From: an uncultured Dehalococcoidia bacterium
GTDB taxonomy: Bacteria > Chloroflexota > Dehalococcoidia > Lucifugimonadales > UBA3495
Direction of reading: 5' to 3'
Length of the DNA stretch: 64,000 nucleotides
NCBI GenBank assembly: GCA_958296385.1
Contig: OY282494.1
Span: 1,099,416 to 1,163,415 of the forward strand
Part shown: piece after piece, positions 55,805 to 63,634 of the stretch
Position numbering within the stretch: the first letter of the stretch is position 1
How the letters are laid out: each line of letters opens with the position of its first letter
Translations under genes and position numbers: made by a program
The notes under the pieces: generated by a model
Databases searched by the model: none
The model's input: the letters and a program-made list of their open reading frames with translations, nothing else
Told to the model about the DNA's origin: nothing

Positions 55805-56242
55805 ATGCAATCCGGCACCATCGTCAACCTCCACATCGCCCGCGTCAAAGGCACCCCCTCCGACCCCGTCGACACCGCCCGCGCCATCTCCGCCGAAGGA
55901 CTCGACGGCGACCGCAGCCGCAACCCCCGCAACCTCCGCCAGGTCCTCGTAATGGACAAAGAAACCCTCGACCACTACGGCCTCCAACCCGGCCAAATCA
56001 AAGAGAACATCACCATCACCGGCCTCGACCTAACCCAAGCCCAGCAAGGCCAAGTCTTCTTCATCGGCCCCCCCGACAACCAAGTAACCCTCGAGGTAAC
56101 CGGCGACTGCGAACCCTGCCAAAAAATGGACGCCCTAATCCCCGGCCTCCAAAAACAAATCTTCGGCCACCGCGGCATCCTAACCGTAGTCCTGCAAGGC
56201 GGCACAATCAACGTCGGCGACCCCATCCGCCTGGAGCCGTAG
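55805..56242 (+). CDS. MOSC domain protein
   Basis: The 145-residue protein is a standalone MOSC (molybdenum cofactor sulfurase C-terminal) domain. It has GTIVNLHIARVKGTPSD at the front, GLDGDRSRNPRNLRQVLVMD, LQPGQIKENITITGLDL, and the conserved cysteine in LEVTGDCEPCQKMDALIPG. MOSC proteins carry or transfer sulfur for molybdenum-cofactor enzymes. AGGAG lies nine bases before the ATG. No molybdenum-cofactor gene is adjacent; the next gene is a nuclease. Confidence 0.9.
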   Translation: MQSGTIVNLHIARVKGTPSDPVDTARAISAEGLDGDRSRNPRNLRQVLVMDKETLDHYGLQPGQIKENITITGLDLTQAQQGQVFFIGPPDNQVTLEVTGDCEPCQKMDALIPGLQKQIFGHRGILTVVLQGGTINVGDPIRLEP

Positions 56243-56265
56243 CGTCTCTTAAAAGGAGCAAAATC

Positions 56266-57045
56266 ATGCTTGAAAAAATGACCCTGCAAGACGCTGTACG
56301 CAAAGTATTGACGGAGGCTCAGGAGGAACTTCACTACAAGGAAATAGCCAGCATCATAGCCGCCGAGAATTTGGTCGAAAGGCTCGGCGCAACGCCGGAT
56401 AAAAGCGTCGCTGCTACCATATCGCTGATGCGAAGCGCCGGCGAAGAGATTGAAAGACCCAAACGCGCGTACTACAAAATTGCAACTCCTCCCGTCGTAA
56501 CAGACGCGGATGAGGATGCCGAGGTTGAAGACAATGCCAGTGTTCGCATAGCAGCCTACGGGCTGTATTGGGAACGCGACAAAGTTGAATGGGACGTCAG
56601 CGGAAACAAGATAGAACTGCTCGGCCGGCCATACGGCGCGCCAGGTTCCGTAGTAAATTTCGCCGACCAGCAAGGCATCTACCTGCTGCATCAAATGCAA
56701 TCCGTAACCTATGTGGGACGCACTACCGCAGGGAACAACGGCCTGTTCAGTAGGCTGAAAGATCACAGTAAGAATACCCGACGTGTCGGTAGATGGGACC
56801 GTTTTTCGTGGTTCGGCATCCGGCCTGTGCACGAGGATGGCGAGTTGCTGAACGCCCCATCGGCCCTTACCACTGACCTGTTCGTCACCATTTTGGAGGC
56901 AGTGCTGATTGAGACCCACTTGCCACCCTTCAACGACAAGAGCGGCGATATGATGGGCCAGCTATACGACCAAGTCCTCGACCCTGACATCGCCAAGAAC
57001 AAAGCCAACGAGCTGCTACGCGATGCCCTCGGGCATAACCGTTAG
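56266..57045 (+). CDS. HARE-HTH plus GIY-YIG nuclease fusion
   Basis: The 259-residue protein has an amino-terminal HARE-HTH (HB1/ASXL) winged-helix domain (residues about 5-70: LQDAVRKVLTEAQEELHYKE, IASIIAAENLV, TISLMRSAGEEIERPKR). After an acidic linker comes a GIY-YIG nuclease: QGIYLLHQ near residue 134, TYVGRTTAG, LFSRLKDHSKNTRR, FSWFGIRPV and the metal-binding glutamate in TILEAVLIETHLPPFND. HARE-HTH domains occur with restriction and modification proteins, so a DNA-targeting or defence role is likely. AAGGAG lies eight bases before the ATG. Base composition is clearly less GC-rich than the neighbours, a sign of transfer. Confidence 0.82.
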   Translation: MLEKMTLQDAVRKVLTEAQEELHYKEIASIIAAENLVERLGATPDKSVAATISLMRSAGEEIERPKRAYYKIATPPVVTDADEDAEVEDNASVRIAAYGLYWERDKVEWDVSGNKIELLGRPYGAPGSVVNFADQQGIYLLHQMQSVTYVGRTTAGNNGLFSRLKDHSKNTRRVGRWDRFSWFGIRPVHEDGELLNAPSALTTDLFVTILEAVLIETHLPPFNDKSGDMMGQLYDQVLDPDIAKNKANELLRDALGHNR

Positions 57046-57071
57046 CCCGGCGCACCAAATCCAACGAAATA

Positions 57072-57095
57072 AGGGGAGGCCAATCAGCCTCCCCT
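57072..57095. terminator. Bidirectional terminator between the GIY-YIG gene and small membrane genes
   Basis: AGGGGAGGC, six loop bases and GCCTCCCCT form a perfect 9-bp stem between two converging genes. The minus-strand side is followed by TATTTCG; the plus side by AGCTACG. It fits termination of the minus-strand membrane-protein transcript best. Confidence 0.7.
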
Positions 57096-57117
57096 AGCTA
57101 CGTCTGGCTTTCCTCAT

Positions 57118-57303
57118 CTACCCCCGCGGAAACAGCCGCTCCAGAAACGCGCTCGTCGTAGCGATGAGCGCCGCTCCCGTCGCTGTAATGGCCGCCGTCG
57201 ACAAGCTTTCGGTCAACCACCAGGCCACAATCGCCCCGAATCCCGCCCCCAGGAACATGAAAAACAGCATCCAGTGGAGATAGTAAATCACTTTCCGGAG
57301 CAT
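57118..57303 (-). CDS. Small membrane protein (61 residues)
   Basis: From the ATG at 57303, with GGAGGG eight bases ahead, the frame gives a 61-residue protein with two hydrophobic segments (MLFFMFLGAGFGAIVAWWL and ITATGAALIATTSAFL) and a basic end. The family is not recognised. It lies 17 bases after another small two-segment membrane protein on the same strand, so the pair forms a small operon. Confidence 0.6.
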   Translation of the reverse strand: MLRKVIYYLHWMLFFMFLGAGFGAIVAWWLTESLSTAAITATGAALIATTSAFLERLFPRG

Positions 57304-57320
57304 TGTCGGCCCTCCGGCCC

Positions 57321-57560
57321 CTAATCCGGCCACTTGCCAAACGCCACCAGCCAGGATGCCACCCCGCCGCCTATCATCACCATCGCGCTGCCAGAGATTA
57401 CAAACCCGGAGAACAAATTGCAGCGCACCTCCACCGCCGGAAACTGTACCAGCGCCGCCGGACAATCCGCCACTTCCGCACCAACGGCCCCAACTATCAG
57501 CAGTACAATCCCCAACACAAACGCCGCGCCAAACCCAACGAAAGTCGCTAACACTCTCAT
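57321..57560 (-). CDS. Small membrane protein (79 residues)
   Basis: The 79-residue protein has two hydrophobic segments (FVGFGAAFVLGIVLLIVGAV and FVISGSAMVMIGGGVASWLV) separated by an exposed loop with two cysteines (ADCPAALVQFPAVEVRCN). No family is recognised. It is the first gene of the two-gene minus-strand unit that ends at the hairpin near 57.08 kb. Confidence 0.6.
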   Translation of the reverse strand: MRVLATFVGFGAAFVLGIVLLIVGAVGAEVADCPAALVQFPAVEVRCNLFSGFVISGSAMVMIGGGVASWLVAFGKWPD

Positions 57561-57691
57561 AACTTAGCCCCCCGTTTCGCTTGACTTCGGCCTGGCTTGC
57601 CCCACCCCCATAATAGCATCCCGCCCGGCAAACCGGAACCAGTGCGATAGCGAACAGCCCGCCGCCGGAAAACACACACCCCCAACAAACC

Positions 57692-57720
57692 GGGGGGCAG
57701 CGCCAAAAGCACCGCCCCCC
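57692..57720 (-). terminator. Possible terminator after the MmgE/PrpD gene
   Basis: GGGGGGC and GCCCCCC form a stem with a fifteen-base loop, about 47 bases past the stop of the MmgE/PrpD gene. On the minus strand it is followed by GGTTTGTTGG, a poor T-tract. Confidence 0.4.
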
Positions 57721-57767
57721 TAAAAACATTCTGTCCTGTCCGTCGGCCCCGTCAGCCAGCCGCCCCC

Positions 57768-59135
57768 CTACCGCACCAGCGTCCCCCGTATCGCCGTCCC
57801 CACGTCCTCCACCCGCGTCACGTCCTGCCACTGCCGCACCGCATCCTCCACCCGTTCCGACGGCAGCGCCCGCCCCACGTTCTCCCGGAACTTCCCGGCG
57901 ATGTTCTCCATCCCCCACGGATTCACCTGGCTGCCCAGAATCTCCCCTCGCGGCGTCTCGTGTTCAATCACCCGCCCGTCGTTCAGCGTAATGCGGATTG
58001 GCACCCCCTTCGACACCGTGCCGCCCCCCTGCTCCCACTTCGACTGCACCCGCATCGACACCCGTTCCATCATCCCCTGCACCTCCGCCTCCGCAATCTT
58101 CGCCTCCGTAAAACTGTCAATCCCAATCGCCCCGTCCACCAGCGCCGCCGCCATATTGTACTTCGCGCTGAACTTCCCCTTCAGGTCCGACTCCGGCTCC
58201 TCGTACAGCATCACCGTTGATGCGTAAGACTGCACCACCTCCGCGTTAGCCACGTCCTGATGGCTGAACTCATGCTCCCGCATCAGCCCAAAGATGCTGT
58301 CCAGCATCGCGTGATTGCCCCCGCACGACGGATACTTCTTGATGACCAGCGCATCCTGCACCCGGAACGGCTTGCCCAGCTGCTGCGCCGCCGCCTCCAA
58401 ATCCGTATCCTCGTCCCCGATGACCGTCGCCGTGAACCCCACCGGATGCTCCAAAATCTGATCCCCCGCCGTGAACCCTCGCTGCGCCAGCTGCGCCGCC
58501 ATCACCCCGTCCCGGCACGTCAGCCCCGCGTGCAGCGGCTTCGTCATCGTCCCAAAATTGTGTATCACCCCCGACGCCATCGACCCGGCCATCCCCAGCG
58601 CCATGCTCGTTTGCTGCTCGTCCAGCCGCAGCAGCTTGGCGCACGCCGCCGCCGCCGCCAGCCGGCCCAGAATCGCCGTGCTGTGAAACCCCCGGTGCAT
58701 CTGCTTCCCGTGATAATGCGTGGCGTAATCCACCGCCAGCCCCACCTCGCACCCCACGATGTACGCCTCCATCAGATCCCGGCCCGTCGCCCCGATGCTC
58801 TCCCCCAGCGCCAGCAGCGCCGGAAAGATTGCCACCGTCGGATGCCCAAACCCGCCAAAGTCGTCGTAGTCCAGCGCGTGCCCCATCGTCCCGTTCACCA
58901 GCGCCGCAGTCTGCGCCGACGTCCGCTCCCCCGACGCCAGAATCGTCGCCTCCGCAGTCCCCCCCAGCTCTCCGGCGTACCCCCGGATAATCTCCCCCAC
59001 CTGCTGCGTTGACCCGGCCAGTATCACCCCCACCAGGTCAAAACACGACTCATTCGCCACCCGGATCGCATCCGGCGGTATATCCTCGTAAGTCGTCTCC
59101 ACAACCCACTTCGCCACCATCTCCGTCGCACCCAT
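57768..59135 (-). CDS. MmgE/PrpD family protein (2-methylcitrate dehydratase-like)
   Basis: The protein of about 455 residues belongs to the MmgE/PrpD family, which includes 2-methylcitrate and cis-aconitate-related lyases. Family blocks are GTMGHALDYDDFG, HPTVAIFPALLALGE, YIVGCEVGLAVDYATH, HRGFHSTAILGRLAAAAA, MTKPLHAGLTCRDGV and KKYPSCGGNHAMLDSI. ATG 59135 has GGAGG five bases ahead; codons upstream to 59162 look like leader. No methylcitrate-cycle partner is nearby, so the substrate is open. Confidence 0.9.
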   Translation of the reverse strand: MGATEMVAKWVVETTYEDIPPDAIRVANESCFDLVGVILAGSTQQVGEIIRGYAGELGGTAEATILASGERTSAQTAALVNGTMGHALDYDDFGGFGHPTVAIFPALLALGESIGATGRDLMEAYIVGCEVGLAVDYATHYHGKQMHRGFHSTAILGRLAAAAACAKLLRLDEQQTSMALGMAGSMASGVIHNFGTMTKPLHAGLTCRDGVMAAQLAQRGFTAGDQILEHPVGFTATVIGDEDTDLEAAAQQLGKPFRVQDALVIKKYPSCGGNHAMLDSIFGLMREHEFSHQDVANAEVVQSYASTVMLYEEPESDLKGKFSAKYNMAAALVDGAIGIDSFTEAKIAEAEVQGMMERVSMRVQSKWEQGGGTVSKGVPIRITLNDGRVIEHETPRGEILGSQVNPWGMENIAGKFRENVGRALPSERVEDAVRQWQDVTRVEDVGTAIRGTLVR

Positions 59136-59229
59136 CGCAACCTCCATCCTTTTAACCAACACGGCAAAACCGCATCGCCAGTCCTTTCATTGATATTGCA
59201 CCCGAACCCATCCGGCCCCGGCCCGCCCG

Positions 59230-59238
59230 ATTATACCA
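59230..59238 (-). promoter_or_regulatory. Extended -10 promoter of the MmgE/PrpD gene
   Basis: The minus strand reads TGGTATAAT, an extended -10. Transcription would begin near 59222, about 87 bases before the ATG. Confidence 0.5.
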
Positions 59239-59270
59239 ACCCCATCAACCCCATGCGACACCCGCAGTCG

Positions 59271-59814
59271 GTAGCGTTCCGTTAGGTGGTTTGGTTGTAG
59301 GATGGCTGCAAATGCCGGCTTTGCTGTCAACGGCAGGGGCGTTGCTATGGGATTGCTTTACGATTTGGAAACCCGGCTGGAGCAGCAAATGCCGGTCCGG
59401 TTGCAGCAGTCGTTGCAGCCGGCTTTGGATGACTACCAGCCATTATGCCCGGACTGCGGCCTGACGATGCACCGGCATCATCACTACGCCCGCACCATCA
59501 CCACCAGCTACGGGGTGCTGCGGTTGCAGATGCCGGTGTTCCGCTGCGGCGCGTGCCATCGGATGGCCAGCAGCGCCGACCTGCTGGGCGCAGCAGAACG
59601 TCATCAGCTGGCTGGCAGCGTGGCGACTGCTGGCATCGTCCAGCCTGGTCGAGGCCCAGTTTCACGCGGCGCGGGTGGTAGCATTGACCGGAGGACAGGG
59701 GACGTACTGATGGCGGCGTCTGGAAAGAATGGGCACGGTATGGACGCCCCACAACCTTACTGTACTGCTCCAAAACGGGGCCTCATAAACCAAACCACCT
59801 AAACGCAACGCTAC
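59271..59814. mobile_element. Internally deleted insertion sequence with terminal inverted repeats
   Basis: The 544-base element is bounded by near-perfect inverted repeats. The left end (59271-59296) reads GTAGCGTTCCGTTAGGTGG and on to TTTGGTT. The right end (59788-59814) read inward is GTAGCGTTGCGTTTAGGTGG and on to TTTGGTT, differing by one substitution and one base. No target-site duplication was recognised. It encloses a remnant transposase and has a composition unlike the C-rich flanks. It is too short for a working element and could move only with help from a full copy. Confidence 0.82.
59302..59802 (+). pseudogene. Transposase remnant (zinc-finger front joined out of frame to a transposase tail)
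   Basis: Residues up to about 95 resemble the amino-terminal part of ISKra4/UPF0236-like transposases: PLCPDCGLTMHRHHHYARTI, TTSYGVLRLQMPVFRCGACH, a CxxC...CxxCH zinc-binding pattern. After DLLG the in-frame sequence loses sense. The next frame, from about 59588, reads QQNVISWLAAWRLLASSSLV and then ends VVALTGGQGTY at a TGA (59708-59710), like the end of such transposases. The whole catalytic middle is missing, so an internal deletion with a frameshift is the simplest reading. Family assignment is tentative. Confidence 0.65.
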
Positions 59815-59952
59815 CCCCGCCGCCCCGCCATTTGCCGCCGTTATGTTCATTCTGCTAGACTGCCCCCGCCGGCACGCAACCTCATCATCCAACCAACCCT
59901 TGCCAGTCGCCGGCCCATCAATCACAGCGCATACCTACGGAGGTGCGGCTAT

Positions 59953-60570
59953 ATGATTTACGAAGTCCGGACTTACGACCTCAAGCCCGGCGGTGTCCCC
60001 ATTTTTGAGGACGCCTTCGCCGCGGCCCTGCCCCATCGCGAGCAATACTCCAAGCTGGCGGCCTTTTTTCACACTGAGATTGGCCCCCTGAACCAGGTCA
60101 TCCACATCTGGCCCTACGAGAACCTCGACGAGCGCTCCGAAGTCCGCGCCGCCGCCGGCCAGGACCCCAACTGGCCCCCCGACTCCCAGGGCACCATCCT
60201 GCACATGGAGTCCGAGATTTTCCACCCGGCCCCTTTCATGCGTCCCATGGGCGGCGGCCAGAAGCTCGGCAACATTTACGAAATGCGCATCTACGAGTAC
60301 CAGAACGGCGCCATCCCCAAGGTCCTCGACATCTGGGGCGCCGCCATCGAGCATCGCGAGCAGTTCTCCCCCCTCGCCGCCGGTATGTACAGCGACATCG
60401 GCGGCCTGAACAAGTGGGTCCACATCTGGCCCTACGCCGACCTCGCCGCCCGCGACAAAACCCGCGCCGAGGCCTCAGCCACCCCCCACTGGCCCCCGCC
60501 CACCCGCGAGTTCCTCGTCAACCAGGAAACCAAAATCCTGGTCCCGGCGGCCTTCTCACCCCAAGCCTAA
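59953..60570 (+). CDS. NIPSNAP family protein with two NIPSNAP domains
   Basis: The 205-residue protein holds two NIPSNAP units of the dimeric ferredoxin-like fold. Unit one (residues 1-95) has MIYEVRTYDLKPGGVPIFED and NQVIHIWPYENLDERSEVR. Unit two (about 112-200) has IYEMRIYEYQNGAIPKVLD and NKWVHIWPYADLAARDKTRAEA. Two fused units would mimic the usual dimer. The biochemical role of bacterial NIPSNAPs is not settled. CGGAGG lies twelve bases before the ATG. It lies between the dead IS and a flavin oxidoreductase. Confidence 0.9.
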   Translation: MIYEVRTYDLKPGGVPIFEDAFAAALPHREQYSKLAAFFHTEIGPLNQVIHIWPYENLDERSEVRAAAGQDPNWPPDSQGTILHMESEIFHPAPFMRPMGGGQKLGNIYEMRIYEYQNGAIPKVLDIWGAAIEHREQFSPLAAGMYSDIGGLNKWVHIWPYADLAARDKTRAEASATPHWPPPTREFLVNQETKILVPAAFSPQA

Positions 60571-60641
60571 CCCATCCCACATCCAACACCGGCAACCGGG
60601 GCTGGAGCCGGCATCAGCCGATTCCAGCCCTTCCCTTATTT

Positions 60642-60649
60642 GCTATAAT
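60642..60649 (+). promoter_or_regulatory. Extended -10 promoter of the flavin oxidoreductase at 60724
   Basis: GCTATAAT, preceded by T at 60641, gives the extended -10 TGCTATAAT. Transcription would begin near 60656, 68 bases ahead of the ATG. Confidence 0.55.
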
Positions 60650-60723
60650 CCCCCCGGCACTCCCCATCCCGCGCCGGCGGCCCGCCCCCATCGCATACCA
60701 TCATCCCCGAGGTAACCCCCATC

Positions 60724-61569
60724 ATGAATATCGGCATCGCAATGTTCGTAACCCCCTCCTCCATTGACGTCGCGGAGCTGGCCCAAGCCTGCGAAGCCCA
60801 CGGCTTCGAGTCCCTCTGGGTTCCCGAACATCCCGCCATCCCCGCCGGCCCCAAAACCCCCTGGCCCGGCTCCCCCGACGGCGTCATCCCCCAGATGTAC
60901 TACGAGTGCGTTGACCCCTTTGTCGCCCTCGGACGCGCCTCCGCCGTTACCTCCACCCTCAAGCTCGGCACCGGCATCTGCCTCGTCCCCGAGCGCAACC
61001 CCATCCTATTGGCCAAAGAGATTGCCACCCTCGACCATTTCAGCAACGGCCGTTTCCTTTTCGGCATCGGCACCGGCTGGCTCCGCGAGGAAACCGAGCT
61101 TTTCGGCATCGACTTCGCCCAGCGCATCGCCTACACCCGCGAGTCCATCCAGGCCATGAAGTCCCTCTGGACCAACGAAACCGGCGAGTTCCACGGCAAA
61201 TACATCGACTTCCCGCCCCTCTACTCGTCGCCCAAACCCGTCCAGAAACCCCATCCCCCCGTCCTCATCGGCGGCCACGCCAAAAACGTCTTCCGCCGCG
61301 TCGTCTCCTGGGGCGACGGCTGGATGCCCAACCGCATCACCCCCGACGCACTCCGCAGCGGCAAACAGCAAATCACCGAACTAGCCCAGGCCGCCGGCCG
61401 CAACCCCGATTCCATCGAAATCTCCGTCTTCGGCCAGCCCGCCGACCCCGAACTGCTCAAGGCTTACGCCGACGCCGGCGCCTCCCGCGCCATGGTAATG
61501 GCCCAAAGCGCCCCCCGCGACGACGCCCTCCGCCAGCTCGACGACTACGCCGCCAAACTGCTAACCTAA
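60724..61569 (+). CDS. LLM class oxidoreductase, probably F420-dependent (TIGR03619-like)
   Basis: The 281-residue protein is a short luciferase-like barrel of the type often annotated as F420-dependent. It has MNIGIAMFVTPSSIDVAELA, GFESLWVPEHPAIP, LKLGTGICLVPERNPILLAK, LDHFSNGRFLFGIGTGWLREE, EFHGKYIDFPPLYSSPKPVQ and HPPVLIGGHAKNVFRRVV. Length and motifs match. An extended -10 lies 75 bases upstream. A SnoaL-like gene follows after about 50 bases and may share the transcript. Whether the host makes F420 cannot be told here. Confidence 0.87.
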   Translation: MNIGIAMFVTPSSIDVAELAQACEAHGFESLWVPEHPAIPAGPKTPWPGSPDGVIPQMYYECVDPFVALGRASAVTSTLKLGTGICLVPERNPILLAKEIATLDHFSNGRFLFGIGTGWLREETELFGIDFAQRIAYTRESIQAMKSLWTNETGEFHGKYIDFPPLYSSPKPVQKPHPPVLIGGHAKNVFRRVVSWGDGWMPNRITPDALRSGKQQITELAQAAGRNPDSIEISVFGQPADPELLKAYADAGASRAMVMAQSAPRDDALRQLDDYAAKLLT

Positions 61570-61620
61570 CCTAACTTCACCCAACCCGACTTCACCCGAT
61601 TTGACCAGGCCCCCGCCATC

Positions 61621-62028
61621 ATGCTTGCCCAAAACGCCGACCTCCAGTCCCTCAAAGACGCCAACCAGCGTTTCTACGACGCCTTCGGTTCCCTCGACAT
61701 CGCACAGATGGACGCCGTCTGCGAGCAGTCCGACCGCGCCCTCTGCGTCCATCCCGGCTGGCAGCCCATCGTCGGCTGGCCCGACGTCCGCCGCTCCTGG
61801 CAAAGCATCTTCAACGGCGCCGCCCTCATGCACTTCAACATCCACTACGTCCACCTCGCCATCGAGGGCAACTGCGGCTTCGTCACCTGCGTTGAAAGCA
61901 TCACCAGCGTAGTCAGCGGACAGGCCCAGGGCTTCGGCATCCTCGCCACCAACATCTTCGTCCGCACCGGCCCCCCATCCAACCCCAACTGGCTAGTCCT
62001 CGCCCACCACGCCTCCCCCCGCCTCTAA
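61621..62028 (+). CDS. SnoaL-like / NTF2-fold protein (DUF3225/4440 type)
   Basis: The 135-residue protein has the NTF2-like fold pattern of SnoaL_3 proteins: LKDANQRFYDAFGSLDIAQMD, then CVHPGWQPIVGWPDVRRSW, SIFNGAALMHFNIHYVHLAI and a final strand WLVLAHHASP. Family members are small hydrolases, isomerases or binding proteins, often linked to oxidoreductases as here. CCAGG lies thirteen bases before the ATG, a weak site. The catalytic residues cannot be assigned. Confidence 0.83.
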   Translation: MLAQNADLQSLKDANQRFYDAFGSLDIAQMDAVCEQSDRALCVHPGWQPIVGWPDVRRSWQSIFNGAALMHFNIHYVHLAIEGNCGFVTCVESITSVVSGQAQGFGILATNIFVRTGPPSNPNWLVLAHHASPRL

Positions 62029-62084
62029 CCCTGAAACCACGCGCGCCCCGGACGGACAACCCGACCGGACGGCAACCCGGTCAA

Positions 62085-62993
62085 TCAGTCAAACCGCCCC
62101 AGCAGCCCCCGCACTGCCGCCAGAAACTCCGGCGGATTGTCCCCCTGCACCAGGTGCCCCGCGTTCGCCACCGTAACCGTCGTGCAGTCCGGATGCTCCC
62201 GCCCCATCCGCGCCATCGTCTCCTCCGCAAAAATGTCGCTCCGCGCCCCCCGCACCACCAGCGCCGGACAGTCAATCCGACCCCACCCCGCCCACAGCTC
62301 CTCCGCCGTCCACGTCCGCGCCTGGAACCCGCTAACCCGCATCGCCTTGTCATACTTCCACGTCCACTTCCCATCCTCCCGCTGCCGGATGCTGTACTTC
62401 AACGCCCCCATCGTCTGCTCCCGGTTCCGCCCCGTGTACTCCATCACCCGCTCCGCAAACTCCTCCAGCGTATCCAGCTCGTCCGGCAATTCCCGGAAAT
62501 GCTGTATCCGATTCTGCCCCCGCTGCTGCGTTTCCGGCCCCGTGTCAACAATCGTCAACGACCGCAAAACCCCCGGATTCCGCGACGCCCACGCCAGGCT
62601 GTTCCGCCCCCCCATCGAGTGCCCCATCAGATGAAACCCCCGCAGCCCCAGCGCATCCACAAACCCCCCAACATCACCCACGTAAGCATCCGTCGAGTAA
62701 TCCCCCTCCGGCGCCCAGTCGCTGTCCCCATGCCCCCGCTGGTCCAGCGCCAGCACCCGGTAATCCTCCGACAGCGCCAAACTGATAAAGTCCCAGCTGT
62801 GCGCCTGCTGGCTGATGCCGTGCAGCATCACTATCGTCGGCAAATCCCCCGCACCGTCCCCCCACTCCAGATAATGCAGCCGCAAACCCCCCACCTCAAC
62901 AAATCGGTCCACCGGCTCATTCTCCACCTCAAACGAAACCCCCATTCGGCGCGCCGCCTCATACAGCGACAACCCCAGCGAATGCGACGCCAT
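62085..62993 (-). CDS. Alpha/beta hydrolase
   Basis: The 302-residue protein is an alpha/beta hydrolase with a complete triad: the oxyanion region MLHGISQQAHSW, the nucleophile elbow LMGHSMGGRNSLAWA, an acid in VVRGARSDIFAEE and the histidine in VANAGHLVQGDNP. The LALDQRGHGDSDW block is standard. A helical cap lies between about residues 150 and 225. ATG 62993 has GGAGG seven bases upstream; the frame is open 16 codons more. Esterases, lactonases and C-C hydrolases share this pattern, so the substrate is open. Confidence 0.9.
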   Translation of the reverse strand: MASHSLGLSLYEAARRMGVSFEVENEPVDRFVEVGGLRLHYLEWGDGAGDLPTIVMLHGISQQAHSWDFISLALSEDYRVLALDQRGHGDSDWAPEGDYSTDAYVGDVGGFVDALGLRGFHLMGHSMGGRNSLAWASRNPGVLRSLTIVDTGPETQQRGQNRIQHFRELPDELDTLEEFAERVMEYTGRNREQTMGALKYSIRQREDGKWTWKYDKAMRVSGFQARTWTAEELWAGWGRIDCPALVVRGARSDIFAEETMARMGREHPDCTTVTVANAGHLVQGDNPPEFLAAVRGLLGRFD

Positions 62994-63100
62994 CCCGCAA
63001 CCTCCAGTCCAAAATCCCCCCCATCTTACCACGCCCGACAACCCACCCCGGCGCGCCCCCGGTCACTCTGCCCATCCCCCAACGCCACACCGAGGGGGTC

Positions 63101-63121
63101 TGGGGGAAATCATTTCCCCCA
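63101..63121. repeat. Perfect 21-base palindromic hairpin
   Basis: TGGGGGAAAT-C-ATTTCCCCCA is a perfect inverted repeat around one base. Outer GGGGG (63094-63098) and CCCCC runs (near 63126) could extend it. It lies upstream of the alpha/beta hydrolase gene and has no T-run. It may be a mobile palindromic repeat. Confidence 0.7.
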
Positions 63122-63634
63122 GCGTCCCCCCTAATCCCCCAGCGCACGCCCCCCCCGTCAAATCCCCCGCCAATCCAAAATCAGCGACGCCAACCTCTTG
63201 TCACCGCACATCAGTTCGTGTAACATACATTTATCGGGCAAATCAACCAACCTCCGCCTCCAGCCGTTCTCAGTAAGAGGCACCCCTGGAGATTGGGGCC
63301 ATCACACCAAACGCTAGCACCATCGCATCGCCGGAGATTCAAGTCAAAACGGCCAGTCAGCAAAATCGCAATCGGCAAGGGTAGTCCCATCCCCGCTTCC
63401 ACGGCGTGGGCTGCCTCCGCTGGGTATCGAGCTTCAGCCCGCGTGCAGCCCCTAAAAAGGTAGGACACGTAAAATGAAGGTCCAAAATAGTTGCGTACCA
63501 ACCTCCGGCCGTAGGGCTGACAACGACTTGAATCTCCGACAACCAACCAAACCAACCGCCCGATACCGATAGCCCGATACGACACCCGCCCGATACCAAC
63601 CACAATCCTTACAACCCCGGAGCCTGAACCGCCT
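63122..63634. other. Intergenic region without a supported gene
   Basis: No credible protein gene was found. Bases about 63200-63500 are noticeably less C-rich than the surroundings and contain potential short stems. They could hold an RNA gene or degraded coding sequence, but I match none of tmRNA, RNase P, SRP or 6S RNA. The last 100 bases (63540-63600) carry short CCGATACC-type direct repeats. Confidence 0.4.
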
